Assembly: GCF_026210795.1 (NCBI RefSeq)
Contig: NC_089437.1
Location: 3,162,001 to 3,226,000 of the forward strand
Direction: 5' to 3'
Origin: Rhizophagus irregularis
Lineage: Eukaryota; Glomeromycota; Glomeromycetes; Glomerales; Glomeraceae
Length of the DNA: 64,000 nucleotides
Shown: piece after piece, positions 36,201 through 47,806 of the stretch
Layout of the letters: each line of letters starts with the position of its first letter
Position numbering within the stretch: the first letter of the stretch is position 1
The notes under the pieces: model-generated
The model's input: the letters and a program-made list of their open reading frames with translations, nothing else
The model's database searches: none
Told to the model about the DNA's origin: nothing
Program-made: the position numbers and the translations under genes

Positions 36201-39097
36201 GGGGATGGCCAGAAATTACGTAATTTGATTTTTGAGTTTTTTACCCCCCTCCCCCCTCTCGTCATCATTTCCAAATAAAGAAATCATACAATCACGTGAT
36301 ATGTTAAAAAGGTTTGACGACGTAAATATTTATCTCTCTTATTTATTTTATTGAACGCGTATATTTTATAAATTTAACAGTTTAAATAATGAATTTTATA
36401 TTTCTGTTTCATAAATTCAATGTATTTTATTTATCATTAAGCATCTGTAATACATGATAATTAAATGTAAAATTTCCTTATTTCTAAAGTTTTACTATTG
36501 AATTAATTATGTTTGTAATTTCGTGGCCTACCTCTACCTCTTTTTGTTGTCTTTTCTTTTTGAAGTTCCTGTGAAGTATTATCATTTGAATTCTCGTTCT
36601 CATCATCTTGTGTACTTTCTGCATTATATTCATAATCCTGTTGCAAATATTTGGATGCTTCAATAACAACATTTATTGCTACTCTTTCTACTGGTACCCT
36701 TTCACCTGAATGAATTGTTTTAGTGTGTTGCTTTAGAAATGCTTTGGATGGGAAATATCTAAAGTATTTTCGACATGTTAAACTGTGATATAAATCTGAA
36801 GTGATGCTAGGACAGTGCTCATCATAGCCCGGCAATTTTTCTCCAAAATACTCCAGAGTATGGATTAAATTTAAAAAATGTCCATCATGACCTCGTATAA
36901 CGGGTGGTAAAAAGCCATTGTTTGCGGATAAAAGATTATGTATCTCCGGTGCACGTGGTTGTGCACAACAGTTTCGGTCTTTGCACTTCCTTATATCAAG
37001 AGAATACTTACAAATTTGTGCATGCCGATCAATCCAATCCCACGATTCCTCTTCTATATCTAAAAAATCTGCCCGATCATGATCCTCAACGTATGTGGTA
37101 ATAACTGGATGCCCATTGATATTATCCCGGCTCCAAAGTTCGCATAAACGTTCACCTGCATGTCTAAAATTATTACGTCCGAGATCCCTATCCGTAATTG
37201 TAATTTTTCCTTCAACACTTCCAAGATGGTTACCATACGTAAATGCATTTAACTCAACTCCAGCTAATTTTCCAGAAAGTGACGCCATACTCCTCTCTAC
37301 TGGATTATAAGCTGACTGCCCTGGAGCATGAGTTCGGACCGTAAGATAATCAAGATCAAGTTTCTTAAAAAGTAATAGATATTTTGTGATGTTGGCAAGG
37401 AATCGAGGGTTTTCGTCCGGTCCACCATCAGTTAATAAGCACCAAAATGGTTTTACAGTATCTCCATTATGTGTAAACTCACGAAAATTTTCTTCTTTTG
37501 TTATTGACATGAGATCCACCATATGAGTTTCGCAAGTCGTGCTTAAGAAATATTCTGGGCGAATAAAAATTCGCACTTTACCAGAGCGTAATGAATCGTT
37601 CGTATCGGAAGGATTTATCAACAGATAGACAGATGGAACTAATTTGTGCTTTGCGGCTTTAGGAAAGTCATGATCAGGAACGGATACCGGCTCATTCGTT
37701 GTTTGTATGGTCTTGAATGTCCTTCCAACAGCAGCCATTCCAAGTGGAACCTATTGAAACTTAAATTAGAATTTAAAATAATAAAATTAAAAGAGAAAAT
37801 TTAAAAAAAATATTTAAATACCTTAGCTTTATCATCTTGCGAAATTATTAAAACGTCTTGAGGAAAAGCCGTTGCAAACGACTTCACGCCTTTAACTGAT
37901 GCCAGGCAGTAATGTTCGTCAACATGGCTATTCATTTCGTCTCTTCTAACAGCTGCAAAACGAATCTGCGCGGGATGATGATGGCGCTGTGCCTCTTTCG
38001 ATCCTGGATGTTTGGGTTGCATATAATTTTGCAACGTGGATTTAGCCATATAAATACCATAATCTTCGTCCATTTTTTCGCGAAAGTGCTTGATTGTACG
38101 CACTTTAATTATTTCTTTGCGTCGTTTATAATCTGCTGCTCCAAATTCAACACTCGCATGCATTTTTTCCAAAAGATCAGGATTTTTAATTAAAAATGAC
38201 GGACGACCTGGTGTATCATACACTTCCACAATGTTTTCCTCTATATTTTCCTTCTTTTTCTTTCGTACTCGTTGCTGAGCTGCTGCATTGTTCCTCAACT
38301 TTTTAAGTCTATTTTCTTCTATTAATATTGTTTCCTCCAGCTTTTTAATACTTGAGACGAATTGGGAACGAAGTTCGTGTGATGATGCTGTTCGTAATAG
38401 ATTGTTGTATTCATACAAGTCAACTTTAGACTTTTGAATAATATCAAGCGATTTTTTTTGTGCTGTTGCATTTGACGAAGGTTGAATATTATCAAATAGT
38501 TCGGGAGGATTCTCTAAAGGTATTAAGGGTCGTTTTTGAGATTCTTTTTGAGATTCACTTTGAGATTCTCCTACAGGTTCGTAAAAAGTGAAAGGGTAAG
38601 ATCGAATGGGTGTACGTAGTAATTCAAAGATACGATTTTGAATATTTTCTTTATCTTCCTTTTTCACTTCTCGCCAACTATCTTGAGCTTGTTGGTGTAG
38701 TACTTTCTTGTTTGGTGTTTTATTGTGACTTTTTACCATTTCGCTGAATGCAAAGGCATTCACATATTGTTCATATAAATTTTTAGGACTTTGGATAAGG
38801 TAATTTTTGGAGTATTTCGGTTCTTTAAAATACGTTTGCTTCATTGCAGGAAAAGAACAAACGTATTAAATCTTGCAAAGGCCGCATAGTTCACAATCTA
38901 CATTTAATAATTATGTAAAATAATTATGTAAAGTTATTATGTAAAGAAAAATATTTCAAAGCATATGCTTTTTTTACTGTGAGAATATAATTGATGATTC
39001 ATATACTAAAAATGGAAAATCAAAATCGTGTGTAACGTCATCACAGGTTGACCCCCCCTTCCCCCTTTATTAAATTACGTAATTTCTGGCCATCCCC
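36201..39097 (-). mobile_element. 2.9-kb DNA transposon with intact transposase and TAA target duplication
   Basis: The left end GGGGATGGCCAGAAATTACG and the right end are perfect inverted repeats for about 27 bp. Both are flanked by TAA (36198-36200 and 39098-39100). A TTAA target with one change is an alternative reading. Just inside each end lies a C-run on the plus strand (36242-36258 and 39051-39065), so these are direct rather than inverted. The single gene on the minus strand is uninterrupted after removal of one intron. I cannot place the superfamily with certainty. A 3-bp TAA target recalls Harbinger, while a G-rich end with TTAA would recall Kolobok/piggyBac. Confidence 0.9.
36503..38844 (-). 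CDS. DDE transposase with HMG-like N-terminus, HTH and AT-hook tail (756 aa)
   Basis: Two exons, 37822-38844 and 36503-37750, join in phase across a 71-bp GT-AG intron to give 756 residues with no stops. Residues about 28-72 (NAFAFSEMVKSH...DSWREVKKEDKENI) resemble an HMG box. A charged coiled-coil and basic stretch lies at about 155-200. A GRPSFLIKNPDLL...STLQNYM block (about 215-285) looks like a helix-turn-helix. The likely DDE triad is Asp in SQDDKAK (337/338), Asp449 in LLTDGGPDENPR, and Glu493 in APGQSAYNPVERSMA. A Cys-rich patch (about 588-607) and a C2H2-like CRKYFRYF...HTKTIH (666-688) follow. The tail KRGRGRPR (744-751) is an AT-hook. Proteins with the DDKAKVPLG/DGGPDENPR core exist in animal and fungal genomes as unnamed transposases. 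Its intact frame suggests a recently active element. Confidence 0.85.
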
Positions 39098-39100
39098 TAA

Positions 39101-39483
39101 AGGATTTTAGAACTAGTGAAAAAGTTAGTTTTATTTGTTATGCTTTTATGCTTTTTTTAGTTATATTAAAAATATTAAAAAACAATCTGACAAAACTTAT
39201 AGTTATAAACGTACTTGAAACTTCTGTCAGAAAGAGAACAATTATCAGAAATATTATACAAGACATTTCTAAAACCTTATAGGTATAGTTCATATATTAT
39301 GCTTAAATTTTCTGGCACTTCAGATATAACAGACAAACTTTTTTACAAAAGGCTAGAAAACAGCACAGTTTGAAATACCTTCTGTCTGTATTACACAATC
39401 AATATTGAATCAATTCCAAGAACTTTGAGATTACTTGAGAAACAGATAAATTTTCTCTTTCAACACCAGAAATAATTAGTGAA
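39101..39483. other. Spacer, no gene seen
   Basis: AT-rich sequence between the DDE transposon and the next remnant. Fragments of open frame suggest the remnant at 39484 may once have begun further upstream, but nothing can be joined. Confidence 0.4.
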
Positions 39484-40317
39484 ATGGATAGTACTCCTGG
39501 AGACAAAATCTCATCAAATTCCATATGTGATCAATGTGATGTAAAAGTCCAAACGGCAGAGGATCATTAATTATTCATTTGGGGCGGTACTAATAAGTTA
39601 CTTCCAATTCAAACAAACTTTAGCGAATATGCAATAAAACTTCAACCTAAAGCACCAACATCTCCTTCTACAGGACGAGAAAAAGAATGTGATTCTGAAA
39701 AAAGAGGGCTGGGACTTCAGCAATTGTGCCAAAAACAATCTATTGGCACATTTAGCACACTGGAAACAAAACTTACCAATCTAACTACTTTTAATTTTAA
39801 CGAAAGAGCAGGAAGTCAAGCCATCTTGCACAAATTGTCTTGCGACCTTGAAGCACAATACTTTCATGATGTTCCTTCACTTCTTAATATATTAAAAAGT
39901 TTTTATCCTTTTAATGAAATAAGCGGTGATGTCTTGGAAGATTATGAAATTAATGATTTCTTCAAGCTATATAATATTTCTAATATTCGTCCTATTCTTG
40001 CAAGTAATGATAATTATGTTTTTTGGTTAGAAGATACTGCTGATATTATTTATATGTGGTCTTGTGTAGAATAGTCTATGTCATATTTAGGACGTGAATT
40101 AAGAGAAGCTTTAGTAAACTACCTTTTTTACCAAGATAATATTTGTTATATTGTTGAGTTTACTCATGAAATTATACCAAAAAATGAAATCAAACAAAAA
40201 GCTAAAGAATTAGCAGATTTATGCAAGCCTATTAATATTGACGATATTGAGTGGAAAGTAACTAAAGAGTCTCTTAATTCAATAAAAAGAAACAAAAAAA
40301 AAAGGAGGAAAGAATAA
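39484..40317 (+). pseudogene. Unrecognised gene with two in-frame stops
   Basis: A single frame of 278 codons runs from ATG 39484 to TAA 40315. It is interrupted only by TAA near 39568 and TAG at 40072-40074. It starts acidic with a CDQC motif. The middle (SLLNILKSFYPFNEISGDVL...) and the later part (SYLGRELREALVNYLFYQDN...) look like folded protein, and the end is Lys-rich. I do not recognise the family. With just two point-type stops in an otherwise open frame it is probably a recently dead copy of a multigene or transposon family. Confidence 0.5.
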
Positions 40318-41053
40318 GGGAAAAAATAAGAGAAAAAAAAAGAAAAAAAAGCACTAGCACTTTTGCTAGGCATTTAAATTTCATTCTACTCAATGAAAAT
40401 TTTTTTTTTTTGAGTCAAGCAGAATGTATAAATAATTTCTTTTATGTAATTTCGCTTTTAACATCAATTATTTTATAATTGTACAATATCTATTTTTGTC
40501 ATTTTAGATACAATATTGTGTAATTCGCTAATATCCAATTAGTTTATACATATGTATATTTGTAATAACAAAATTTTATAATAATAAAAATATGAACATT
40601 TAATTTAATGATTAACAAACATATCCTTTCTATTACTTCACCTATAAATTCTCCCATCTACTTTCTGCTCGAGAGCCTTCTAATCCAAACTCTTTTACCC
40701 ATTTTCCTATTTTTTAAAAATGCTATATTTTATAGTTTATGAACAGGTAAGAGAAATAAACACATTTTCTGATAAGGAAGGCTGAAAACTTACAGTCAAT
40801 TAATACGAGACATATTTATCAACTGTTAAAAATATTAGTATAAATATTTACTCAGTTAATATATGTAAGGAATTGTTCAATGTTCAAAGAATTTCTGAAA
40901 AGAAAAATGCTGAGAAAATTTTTATTAATACAGGTAGAAGGGTAAAAAATAAATACAATAGTTCAGGATGCATCCCATTATACAGGTGATAGAAGTGAAA
41001 TGAGTACGAAGTAAAATAAATACAAATGCTTAGAATTTTGTCTGTGATACATA
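40318..41053. other. AT-rich spacer, no gene seen
   Basis: Contains A-rich and T-rich tracts (40315-40360, 40399-40412). No coding potential was found. Confidence 0.45.
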
Positions 41054-41226
41054 TACATGCTGCCCAAATTATTTTGGGATGCCATAATTATAATTTGGGA
41101 TGCCATAATTCATTCGGTTTATATATAATTTACTATGTAAAGTGCCAAAATAATTTGGGATGCCATAATTGAATTTGGGATTTTACTTATAATTACGGCA
41201 GTTCAAAATAATTTGGGTGGCATGTA
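41054..41226. mobile_element. 173-bp MITE with TA target duplication and internal ATTTGGGATGCCATAATT repeats
   Basis: The ends TACATGCTGCCCAAATTATT and its near complement at 41205-41226 pair over about 22 bp with two mismatches. TA flanks both sides, pointing to Tc1/mariner. ATTTGGGATGCCATAATT occurs three times inside. Confidence 0.7.
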
Positions 41227-41234
41227 TAGTGATA

Positions 41235-42709
41235 CATAACTAATTTTCTATCTTAAGACTTAATGACAATATCTGATTTTTCCTTAAGGTTTCCCAATAA
41301 CCTAAGCTTTTTTATTGCCTTCTCTTCACTTTGTGAAGCTGAATCCAGCTTTTATACCTTCTCTAACAACCATGTAATATGTCTGAGAATTCTTTCAATA
41401 TTACTTCCTATGTTTTCACTATCATATACAATGGTTACTAGCTTCGATAGTTTGAATCTTAGCCTGTCCTGGTCATTGAGCAAACATTCCATAAAATACT
41501 ATTCTTTTGTGTTTGTGATAATTCCAAAAGTTCTACCTGTAAACACACTTTTGTTTGCCTTATATTTGTGATTCAATAATGCGAATTTGAGCTATACAGC
41601 ATTCTGGGCAATACCCTTAAAAATATTTTCATCCTTTACTTCTGTTACACCAATAGTTTTTGCAGTTTAGAATAAGTCTATTGTGAAATTAGCTGGTCTG
41701 TATCTATTGGGTTCTGTGATATTTTTTTCTAGTTGAAACTCAAACTTTTCTTCATATAGATTTATCCTGAAAATAAGGTATAAACAAACATATTGTGATT
41801 TTAATGCTTTATTCCTGCTGATTGAAATAGTCTTGAAACAGGTATTCAGTTCTGCAGTAAGATATTTAAGTATTGTCTTAGAAGAATTCTTTTTCAGTTC
41901 TTTATACTTGTAAATAAAAGGCGAAAACACTTATAATGAGTAATCGTCTGACTTGCAAGACCATAAAGCTGGTACACCTTCGGGAATGACTAATCTGATA
42001 ATGGGTTTGATGGTATCTTAATAAACATGGTGAACTTGAGGTTGTTCTTTAACATGAATACGTGAAGCATTTCATTTCAAGGAGAGAATTTTTCGCCATC
42101 ATTTAACATGCTAAGTTCCGCTCCATCATTGTTGAGTGCTGACGTTTTGTGCATTCCATGTATATATTCTTTAAGGCTATCAAGATCACGTGTTTAATAT
42201 TTACGATCTACTTGAAGCTCTTCATCTGTTTCGGACTAACTACAACATCGAATGCTGTAATACGATAATTGGGTTAGTAAAACTTTTTGGGATGAGACGT
42301 CTCAAAGATTTTTTGGCAGAATTTTACGTACCATGCACAAACTTATTAAGTAGTGCACATAATGCACTGAGTTCATCAAGTAATTCCTGTTCGTGGCTTG
42401 AAGTGATGATTAAGACAGGTAGTTTGACTAGGATATAAATATGTTTTTTAGGTGGCTTATCAATCCAGTAGTCTTCAATTTCATTTATTGCGAACAGCTT
42501 GTTATTGCAGATTCTTTAACTGATCGTCAAAGTAATCGCCACCAATTTCTACCTTTTATAGCTGAATGTCTTTGGCATCAACACTAGTGAAAGTTTACAG
42601 ATTTTCTGCCTTTATAGACTTCTTAAGGTCTCTAACAAGCTAGTATAAACAGAAAAAGTATTTACGAGTGTATTTCCTTTGATAAGACAGAGTAACATAA
42701 TTGACATTT
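41235..42709 (-). pseudogene. Decayed Crinkler (CRN)-type protein gene
   Basis: On the minus strand from ATG 42709 the order of motifs is that of Crinkler-like proteins of glomeromycete and oomycete genomes. First comes a ubiquitin-like header (LLCLIKGNTLVNTFSV, then KSIKAEN, DAKDIQL, KVEI). The short PPKKHIYILVK closing motif follows. The C-terminal part (41667-41930 and on to about 41240) contains FTIDLF, TIGVTEVKDE and GIAQNAVQL, consistent with the E-x-K and Gln positions of a PD-(D/E)XK-type nuclease domain seen in many Crinklers. Numerous stops and at least three frame changes break the gene, most of them between about 41930 and 42650. A secreted or nuclear-acting effector role is known for some family members. 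This copy cannot make one. Confidence 0.7.
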
Positions 42710-42716
42710 TCAAGTT

Positions 42717-42950
42717 TTATACTGTTTTTTGCAAAATGTTATTGGTTAAATGGCCATATATAAGGATAAGTGTGAAAAAATAGGTATTTGTAAAAAAATA
42801 ATTAGTTATACAGACCCTGTCATATGACGCATTATTATGTAGTACAGTAGTTACATGTAGCTCAATAAACATCCTCTGAGCTGTTGATCGACATCCCAGA
42901 TCTTTAGCATCGAAATCCAAATAATCGCAAAGTTTGAGGTAATTAAACAC
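42717..42950 (-). other. Short open frame of unknown significance
   Basis: About 77 codons immediately upstream of the Crinkler remnant. The first half (DYLDFDAKDLGCRSTAQRMF) looks protein-like, but no family is recognised and no start context or splice sites support it. It may be a fragment of another dead gene. Confidence 0.15.
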
Positions 42951-43041
42951 ACCTATTATTCTATTCTCCCATATATTCTTTACTGTAATAAAACCTGTTG
43001 CCCTATCATATATATGTATATACTTAGTCCATTGGTCAGAT

Positions 43042-44097
43042 TAGAGCTCTGAACAGGTCAGCCAAATTCAGGTAACCTGACCTGACCTGACCTGAAATTC
43101 AGGTCAGGTATGAGATTTTTGAAAAAAATTTAGGTCAAGTATGAAGATTGACCTGACCTGATTGACCTGTTGACCTGAAACTATAGATTCTACTATATAA
43201 TAAAAGTGAGTTGCAATATTGTGATTCACTTTTTTATATTAATTCTATATAAAAAAAGCGAATTGCAGTATTGGGATTCACTTTTTTATATGATTTTAAT
43301 ATAAAAATGTTGAATCGTAATATTTTAAGAAAAAATGTTGCGAGAACGTTTTTTTCATAATATTATATTAAAAAAATGGTTTGTATGGTGCGGCGCATCT
43401 ATACTCATCAACAGTCCAAAAATTTATTTTAGGCCGATCTTTACCAAATTAAGTAATAGTTTAGCCTTATTTGGTAACATCCCCATTGATCATTGCGTGA
43501 TTTATTAAATTAGATTTACCTGATTGGCTCAAATCGTAATCACGTGGAAAATTGATTCTGAAATTTCACTATTTTACATAGACTTATATAAAAAATACTC
43601 CAACTTAAAAAGCTAATAACTTTTAATCTATAAAAGTTAGAGGAAATTAAATCCGATAGAATGAACGAGAATCCTTTAATCTATAATTGTATCAGTTTAC
43701 TTTTTCAGTTTAACATAAAATTTTAATGAGTTATTGAAGTTTAAAAATACCCAATTTTCATTTGATAAGTATAGATGCGCCGCACCATAATGTTTTTTTT
43801 TTTTGATATTTCAATAATAACATTGCGAAAATATTTTTTTCATAATGTTATATTAAAAAAAACGGTTTGTAAAAAACATTGCAAAAACGTTTTTTTTCAT
43901 AATATTATATTAAAAAAAAAAGTTTTGTACTGTTTTTTTCAATACTTTAATAAAAATAGTCCTGAAATTTTTCAGGTTTCAGGTCAGGTCAGGTCAAACA
44001 GACAACCTGATATAACCTGACCTGACCTGACCTGAAAAAAAATTTCAGGTCAGGTTTATCAATTAACCTGATCTGACCTGATCTATTTGGAACTCTA
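43042..44097. mobile_element. Non-autonomous hAT element, 1056 bp, perfect 8-bp TSD
   Basis: Ends TAGAGCTCTGAACAGGTCAG and (reverse complement) TAGAGTTCCAAATAGATCAG are flanked by identical 8-bp repeats GGTCAGAT (43034-43041, 44098-44105), the hAT signature. Subterminal arrays of AGGTCAGGTC lie inside both ends. Hairpin-forming AAAAAGTGAATTGC repeats follow. A 402-bp MITE is inserted in it (43386-43787). It is the same family as 60419-61340, in the opposite orientation. Confidence 0.9.
43386..43787. mobile_element. 402-bp MITE with 20-bp perfect inverted ends and TA duplication
   Basis: TGGTGCGGCGCATCTATACT at the left is mirrored perfectly by the right end, with TA on both sides (43384-43385, 43788-43789). 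It sits inside the 43042-44097 hAT element and is therefore younger than it. The GC-rich ends contrast with the AT-rich interior. Confidence 0.85.
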
Positions 44098-44429
44098 GGT
44101 CAGATTACATAGAAGAATATACTGCATAGAGCTAGTAGTAAACTTATCTATTGTCTTATGTTGATTATTTCTTGATTTTTAACCATTACTAATTAGATTA
44201 ACCATTCCAATTCTGCGGACTGCAAGACAAAAATGAATCTGTCAATAATAATGTATAAACTTTGTAAATCATTATATACAGTCAACTCTCTTTATAGTCA
44301 CACATTTGGGACAGTCCATATTTGGTGATTATAAAGAGATGTGACTATATAAAAAATTTCTTATATTTGTATATCATAATTCCGGCCAAAAATTAACATA
44401 ATTTTAGTCAGAATTATACTTAAAACTTT

Positions 44430-44806
44430 ATTGTATCGTAACTTCGCCAATATTAATCGTAGAGAGATGATCTTACCACCATTCGATTCGTCTTGATGAG
44501 ATGGTTCTAATGGTATAATACGTCGAAATCCAATCACTAGATTAATTTCTGAAATTAAAAAATATTAATGGTTTTTGTGTAATAACTCTGCCAATATTGA
44601 TCCTAGAAAGACGATCTTACTACCATTCGATTCGTCTTGATGAGACGAATCTAATGGTATAAGATACATCGAAATCCAATCACTAGATCAATTTCAGAAA
44701 TTAAAAAATATTAAATGGTTTTTAAGTAATAACTCCGTCAATATTGATCACAGAGAGATGAGCTTACCACCATTCAATTCGTCTCGATGAGGCGATGCCA
44801 ACGAGC
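44430..44806. repeat. Tandem repeats of about 145 bp inside the pogo-like element
   Basis: CTTACCACCATTCGATTCGT or a close variant recurs at about 44472, 44616 and 44763, and a partial copy resumes at 57566 after the inserted block. Each unit also has AATAACTCCGTCAATATTGA and a TCGTCTTGATGAGACGA inner palindrome. Confidence 0.8.
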
Positions 44807-44823
44807 TATAAATCGTCCTTTTA

Positions 44824-46469
44824 CTTTGCTAGTGTTTACGGCCAGACCACTCATTACCTCTTATGAGACTAATCTCGGGTCTGTGTCCTATCATCTCCAT
44901 GGGCAACCATTATTAGTGCTCCGAAAAAAATCTGATCAGATCAGATAAATTTAATCTGCAGTTCAGATTCAGATCAAAAAAAATTTGATTTGAACAAATC
45001 AGATTAGCTTCAGATCAAATCAGATCAGATCAGATCAGATTCAGATTAGGCTTATTCAAAATCTGAATCTGATCAGATTGAATCTGACAGATTTGATTCA
45101 AATTTCAGATTTTACTAATAATTTCAGCCGAATTCATAATGCCGGCTGGAATTAATTCCTAAATTTTAACTCCAGCCAAAACGGATATGTCGATCATTTC
45201 CTTTTTTGGCGATAGCCGTTACACAAAATCGATTTTTATAGGAACCAAGTTGGAATTTTGTGTAACCTAAATTTCCTTTTTAGGAAATTCAATAATTCCT
45301 GCCAGAGTTAAGTGCATAATTCTGGCCGAATTACATATTTACAAATTATAGCTTTAGAATTTATAATATATTTATTCAGATTCAAATCAGATTCAAATCA
45401 GATCAGATTTAATCAGTTTTGAATCAGATCAGATCAGATTTGAATCTAATTAAATCTGATCTGATTCAGATTAAATTTAAACCGATCTGATTCAGATCAG
45501 ATCGATCAGATCAGATTTAATTAATTTCAGATCAGATTGAATCTAAGTAAAATCTGATCTGATCTGATCTGTTAGGAGCACTAACCATTATACTGAGTAC
45601 TTAATTCCTCAGGCAACAGCACCACTATTGAAGACATCCCCCATCGGACCATTTTAGGCTGATCTGAAGCTAGGTACACGCCGCCTACTCATCCTTAATC
45701 CATTGCATGATACTGGTACTCAATTTATTTTACAACCTTTAGAGAGCACCTACTTTCATGGAGAACTTTCGACAGGTAGCATCAACCATCTAGTACCCTT
45801 CCATACCACCATTTTAGGTACGAGGTTTCACTCAAAGGCCACTACAGCCTGCGATTACCTAGCACCGATAGTACAGTTGTTTACCCCAAGTGGTATACTT
45901 TGTAGTGACCACTAGGACAGGAAGTAGCAGGCATCTGTCCAGGATCACCCTTATGGCGGGTATGGAATCACCAACCAGGATCCAAAGAGTAGGGAATCGA
46001 ATCCTATAACCATGCTACCTATTCTGCGCACGAACAACTTGGTTGGTCTAAGACCTAACAGAAGGTCTAACTACCACTAAGACATTGCACCCTCAGCTTT
46101 ACCATCTAGGATGACCATCTAGCCATTACTGACTCCAAGCGGTATCGTGAAGTGACCACCCGGACAGGAAGTTTCTCTCAAGGTATAGTAGTGACCTCAA
46201 GAACAGGACTGCGCACATGCCAATGACCTCATAGGGAACGTTAGAAGGACACCATGACCCTTAGTTGAAATGTGCGGCCTAACCATACACACTAATTTAC
46301 CATGATGCAGTTCAACTACGTTAATCCCTGTACCTTCACGCTATTGGTTGTAACGTTCACAGTAAAATTCTTTTTATTTCTGTGGTCATGGGAATCGAAC
46401 GCGCCTCAAAACATATTCGGGGCAATGAGGGTCTCATAGTAACCAACTTAAGATAGGGTGACCAACCCT
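44824..46469 (-). mobile_element. SINE-like tRNA-related retroelement, copy 1 (split by a hAT MITE)
   Basis: This copy is about 968 bp once the inserted 678 bp is removed. It lies on the minus strand and begins AGGGTTGGTCACCC at 46469. Flanking 17-bp repeats TATAAATCGTCNTTTTA (44807-44823 and 46470-46486, one mismatch) are its target duplication. A Pol III-type B box (GTTCGATTCC, minus strand 46391-46400) lies about 70 bp from its start, with a tRNA-like A-box region before it. It matches copy 2 at 56566-57548 nearly end to end. It lacks a poly(A) tail. Confidence 0.75.
44914..45583. mobile_element. 670-bp hAT MITE with perfect 8-bp TSD, inside SINE-like copy 1
   Basis: Ends TAGTGCTCCGAAAAAAATCT and GGAGCACTA are inverted. 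Target duplication ACCATTAT stands at 44906-44913 and 45584-45591. The subterminal regions consist of dense CAGATCAGATCAGAT repeats in both orientations. Confidence 0.92.
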
Positions 46470-46620
46470 TATAAATCGTCTTTTTACAATCACTAGGTAC
46501 CGAGAAATCTAGCAAAATGTTAAATGGCGCAGTAAACGTAAATCAAGAAATATTATAATGCCGATGTTTAACATTTTGTTGGATAACTCGTCAGCCAGTG
46601 ATCAGAAAAGGATAAAACTA

Positions 46621-47806
46621 AAAACTAAAACTAACTCTCTCCCGTTCTGCTCATTTGACAATATTTATGAAAAAATAAAAAATTTTTTTCGAAGTTTTTT
46701 ATTACTTTTTCTTTATATTTTCTTTATTTTAGATAACTGCGACACTTTACATAATGGCTAAAGATAACAAAAAGAAAGATAACAAGTCTAACAAAGATAC
46801 TACTTCTAAACGTCCGCCTCTCATCTCCAACCTGGCACCGTTTCTGGTGAGGTTCCTCTATGTCTGGTCCTTCATCAAACACTCCACCTTTGACCGCCTC
46901 TACTAACAAACGTACCAGAGTCAGTGCTGACGACTCTGTCATGAATGTTGATAAACCTCTCACGCCTCCTGGCCCTGTTGAGACAACTTCCGCTGAGATA
47001 CCTTCTCAACCTGATACCTCCTCTCTTGATGCTTCTCAACATGCACCTGCTAATAACAACGATAAAGGCAAAAGCCTTGATATTACTCCCGCAGTTTCCT
47101 TCCCAGAACGTGCTGCCTCCCCGGACGCGTCCCAAGCTGCAGTACAATCTCAACCTACACTTTTTTACGCCTCGGCTGCTCCTAATGACGTCGAGAGTTT
47201 TTGGACTCACTTCGCTTTGAACCGCAACGCGTGCGACGCGGTTGATCGACAACTTTCCTTGTTTCCCTCTTATGGTAGTCGTGCCACGTGTAGTGGATCC
47301 AACGATTTGAAGAGGATCATCGTTTACTTCCAAAAAAAGGAAGATCTTGTCAAAGCCGTAGTTTCCCCTATGGATTCTTTGTTTGGCTTGCATTTCCATG
47401 CATATGACCCCCAGGCTATTAAAGCAGATGAACACGCGCGTACCCTGGTGGTTACCGACATCCCTCTTTTTATAACTGACGCTCTTTTGCGTGGTACCTT
47501 TTCCCGTTACGGCAATATTGTTCGCTGCCATACCCGTTTATCTAAACTTTATCGTACTGCATACATTACCTTTGAATCTACTGGTGCTTTACAGAACCTC
47601 GACTCTACTGGTACTTTACAGAACCTCGACTCTACCTGGGGCGTCCTTTGTGGAGAACATTGTTTGAGTATCTGCCCCGCTACTTTCTCACCTGAACAAC
47701 GCGCTGAAAGACGCGCTCATGTTGCTTTACTTGCCGGTCTTCCGCGTGGTACTATAGCGGTCGATCTTGCTGAAATTGCCGATGAAGTTTCTGCTAAATC
47801 TATCAA
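46621..47806 (+). mobile_element. LINE retrotransposon, 5' part with ORF1
   Basis: The 5' end follows an 18-bp direct repeat CAGAAAAGGATAAAACTA (46603-46620) that recurs at the LINE 3' side (56548-56565). The ORF1-like frame starts at ATG 46860. It encodes a Pro/Ser/Thr-rich N-terminus and a fold with ARTLVVTDIPLFITDALLRG...YGNIVRCHTR, an RRM-like domain typical of LINE ORF1 proteins. A 27-bp unit is duplicated in frame at 47580-47633. The ORF runs into the hAT insertion at 47807. This stretch is GC-richer than its surroundings. Confidence 0.75.

Noticed and set aside
46875-47531. 218-codon antisense frame
   Set aside because: It mirrors LINE ORF1, which has recognisable RRM-like content on the plus strand. 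GC-rich codons leave the antisense strand open by chance.
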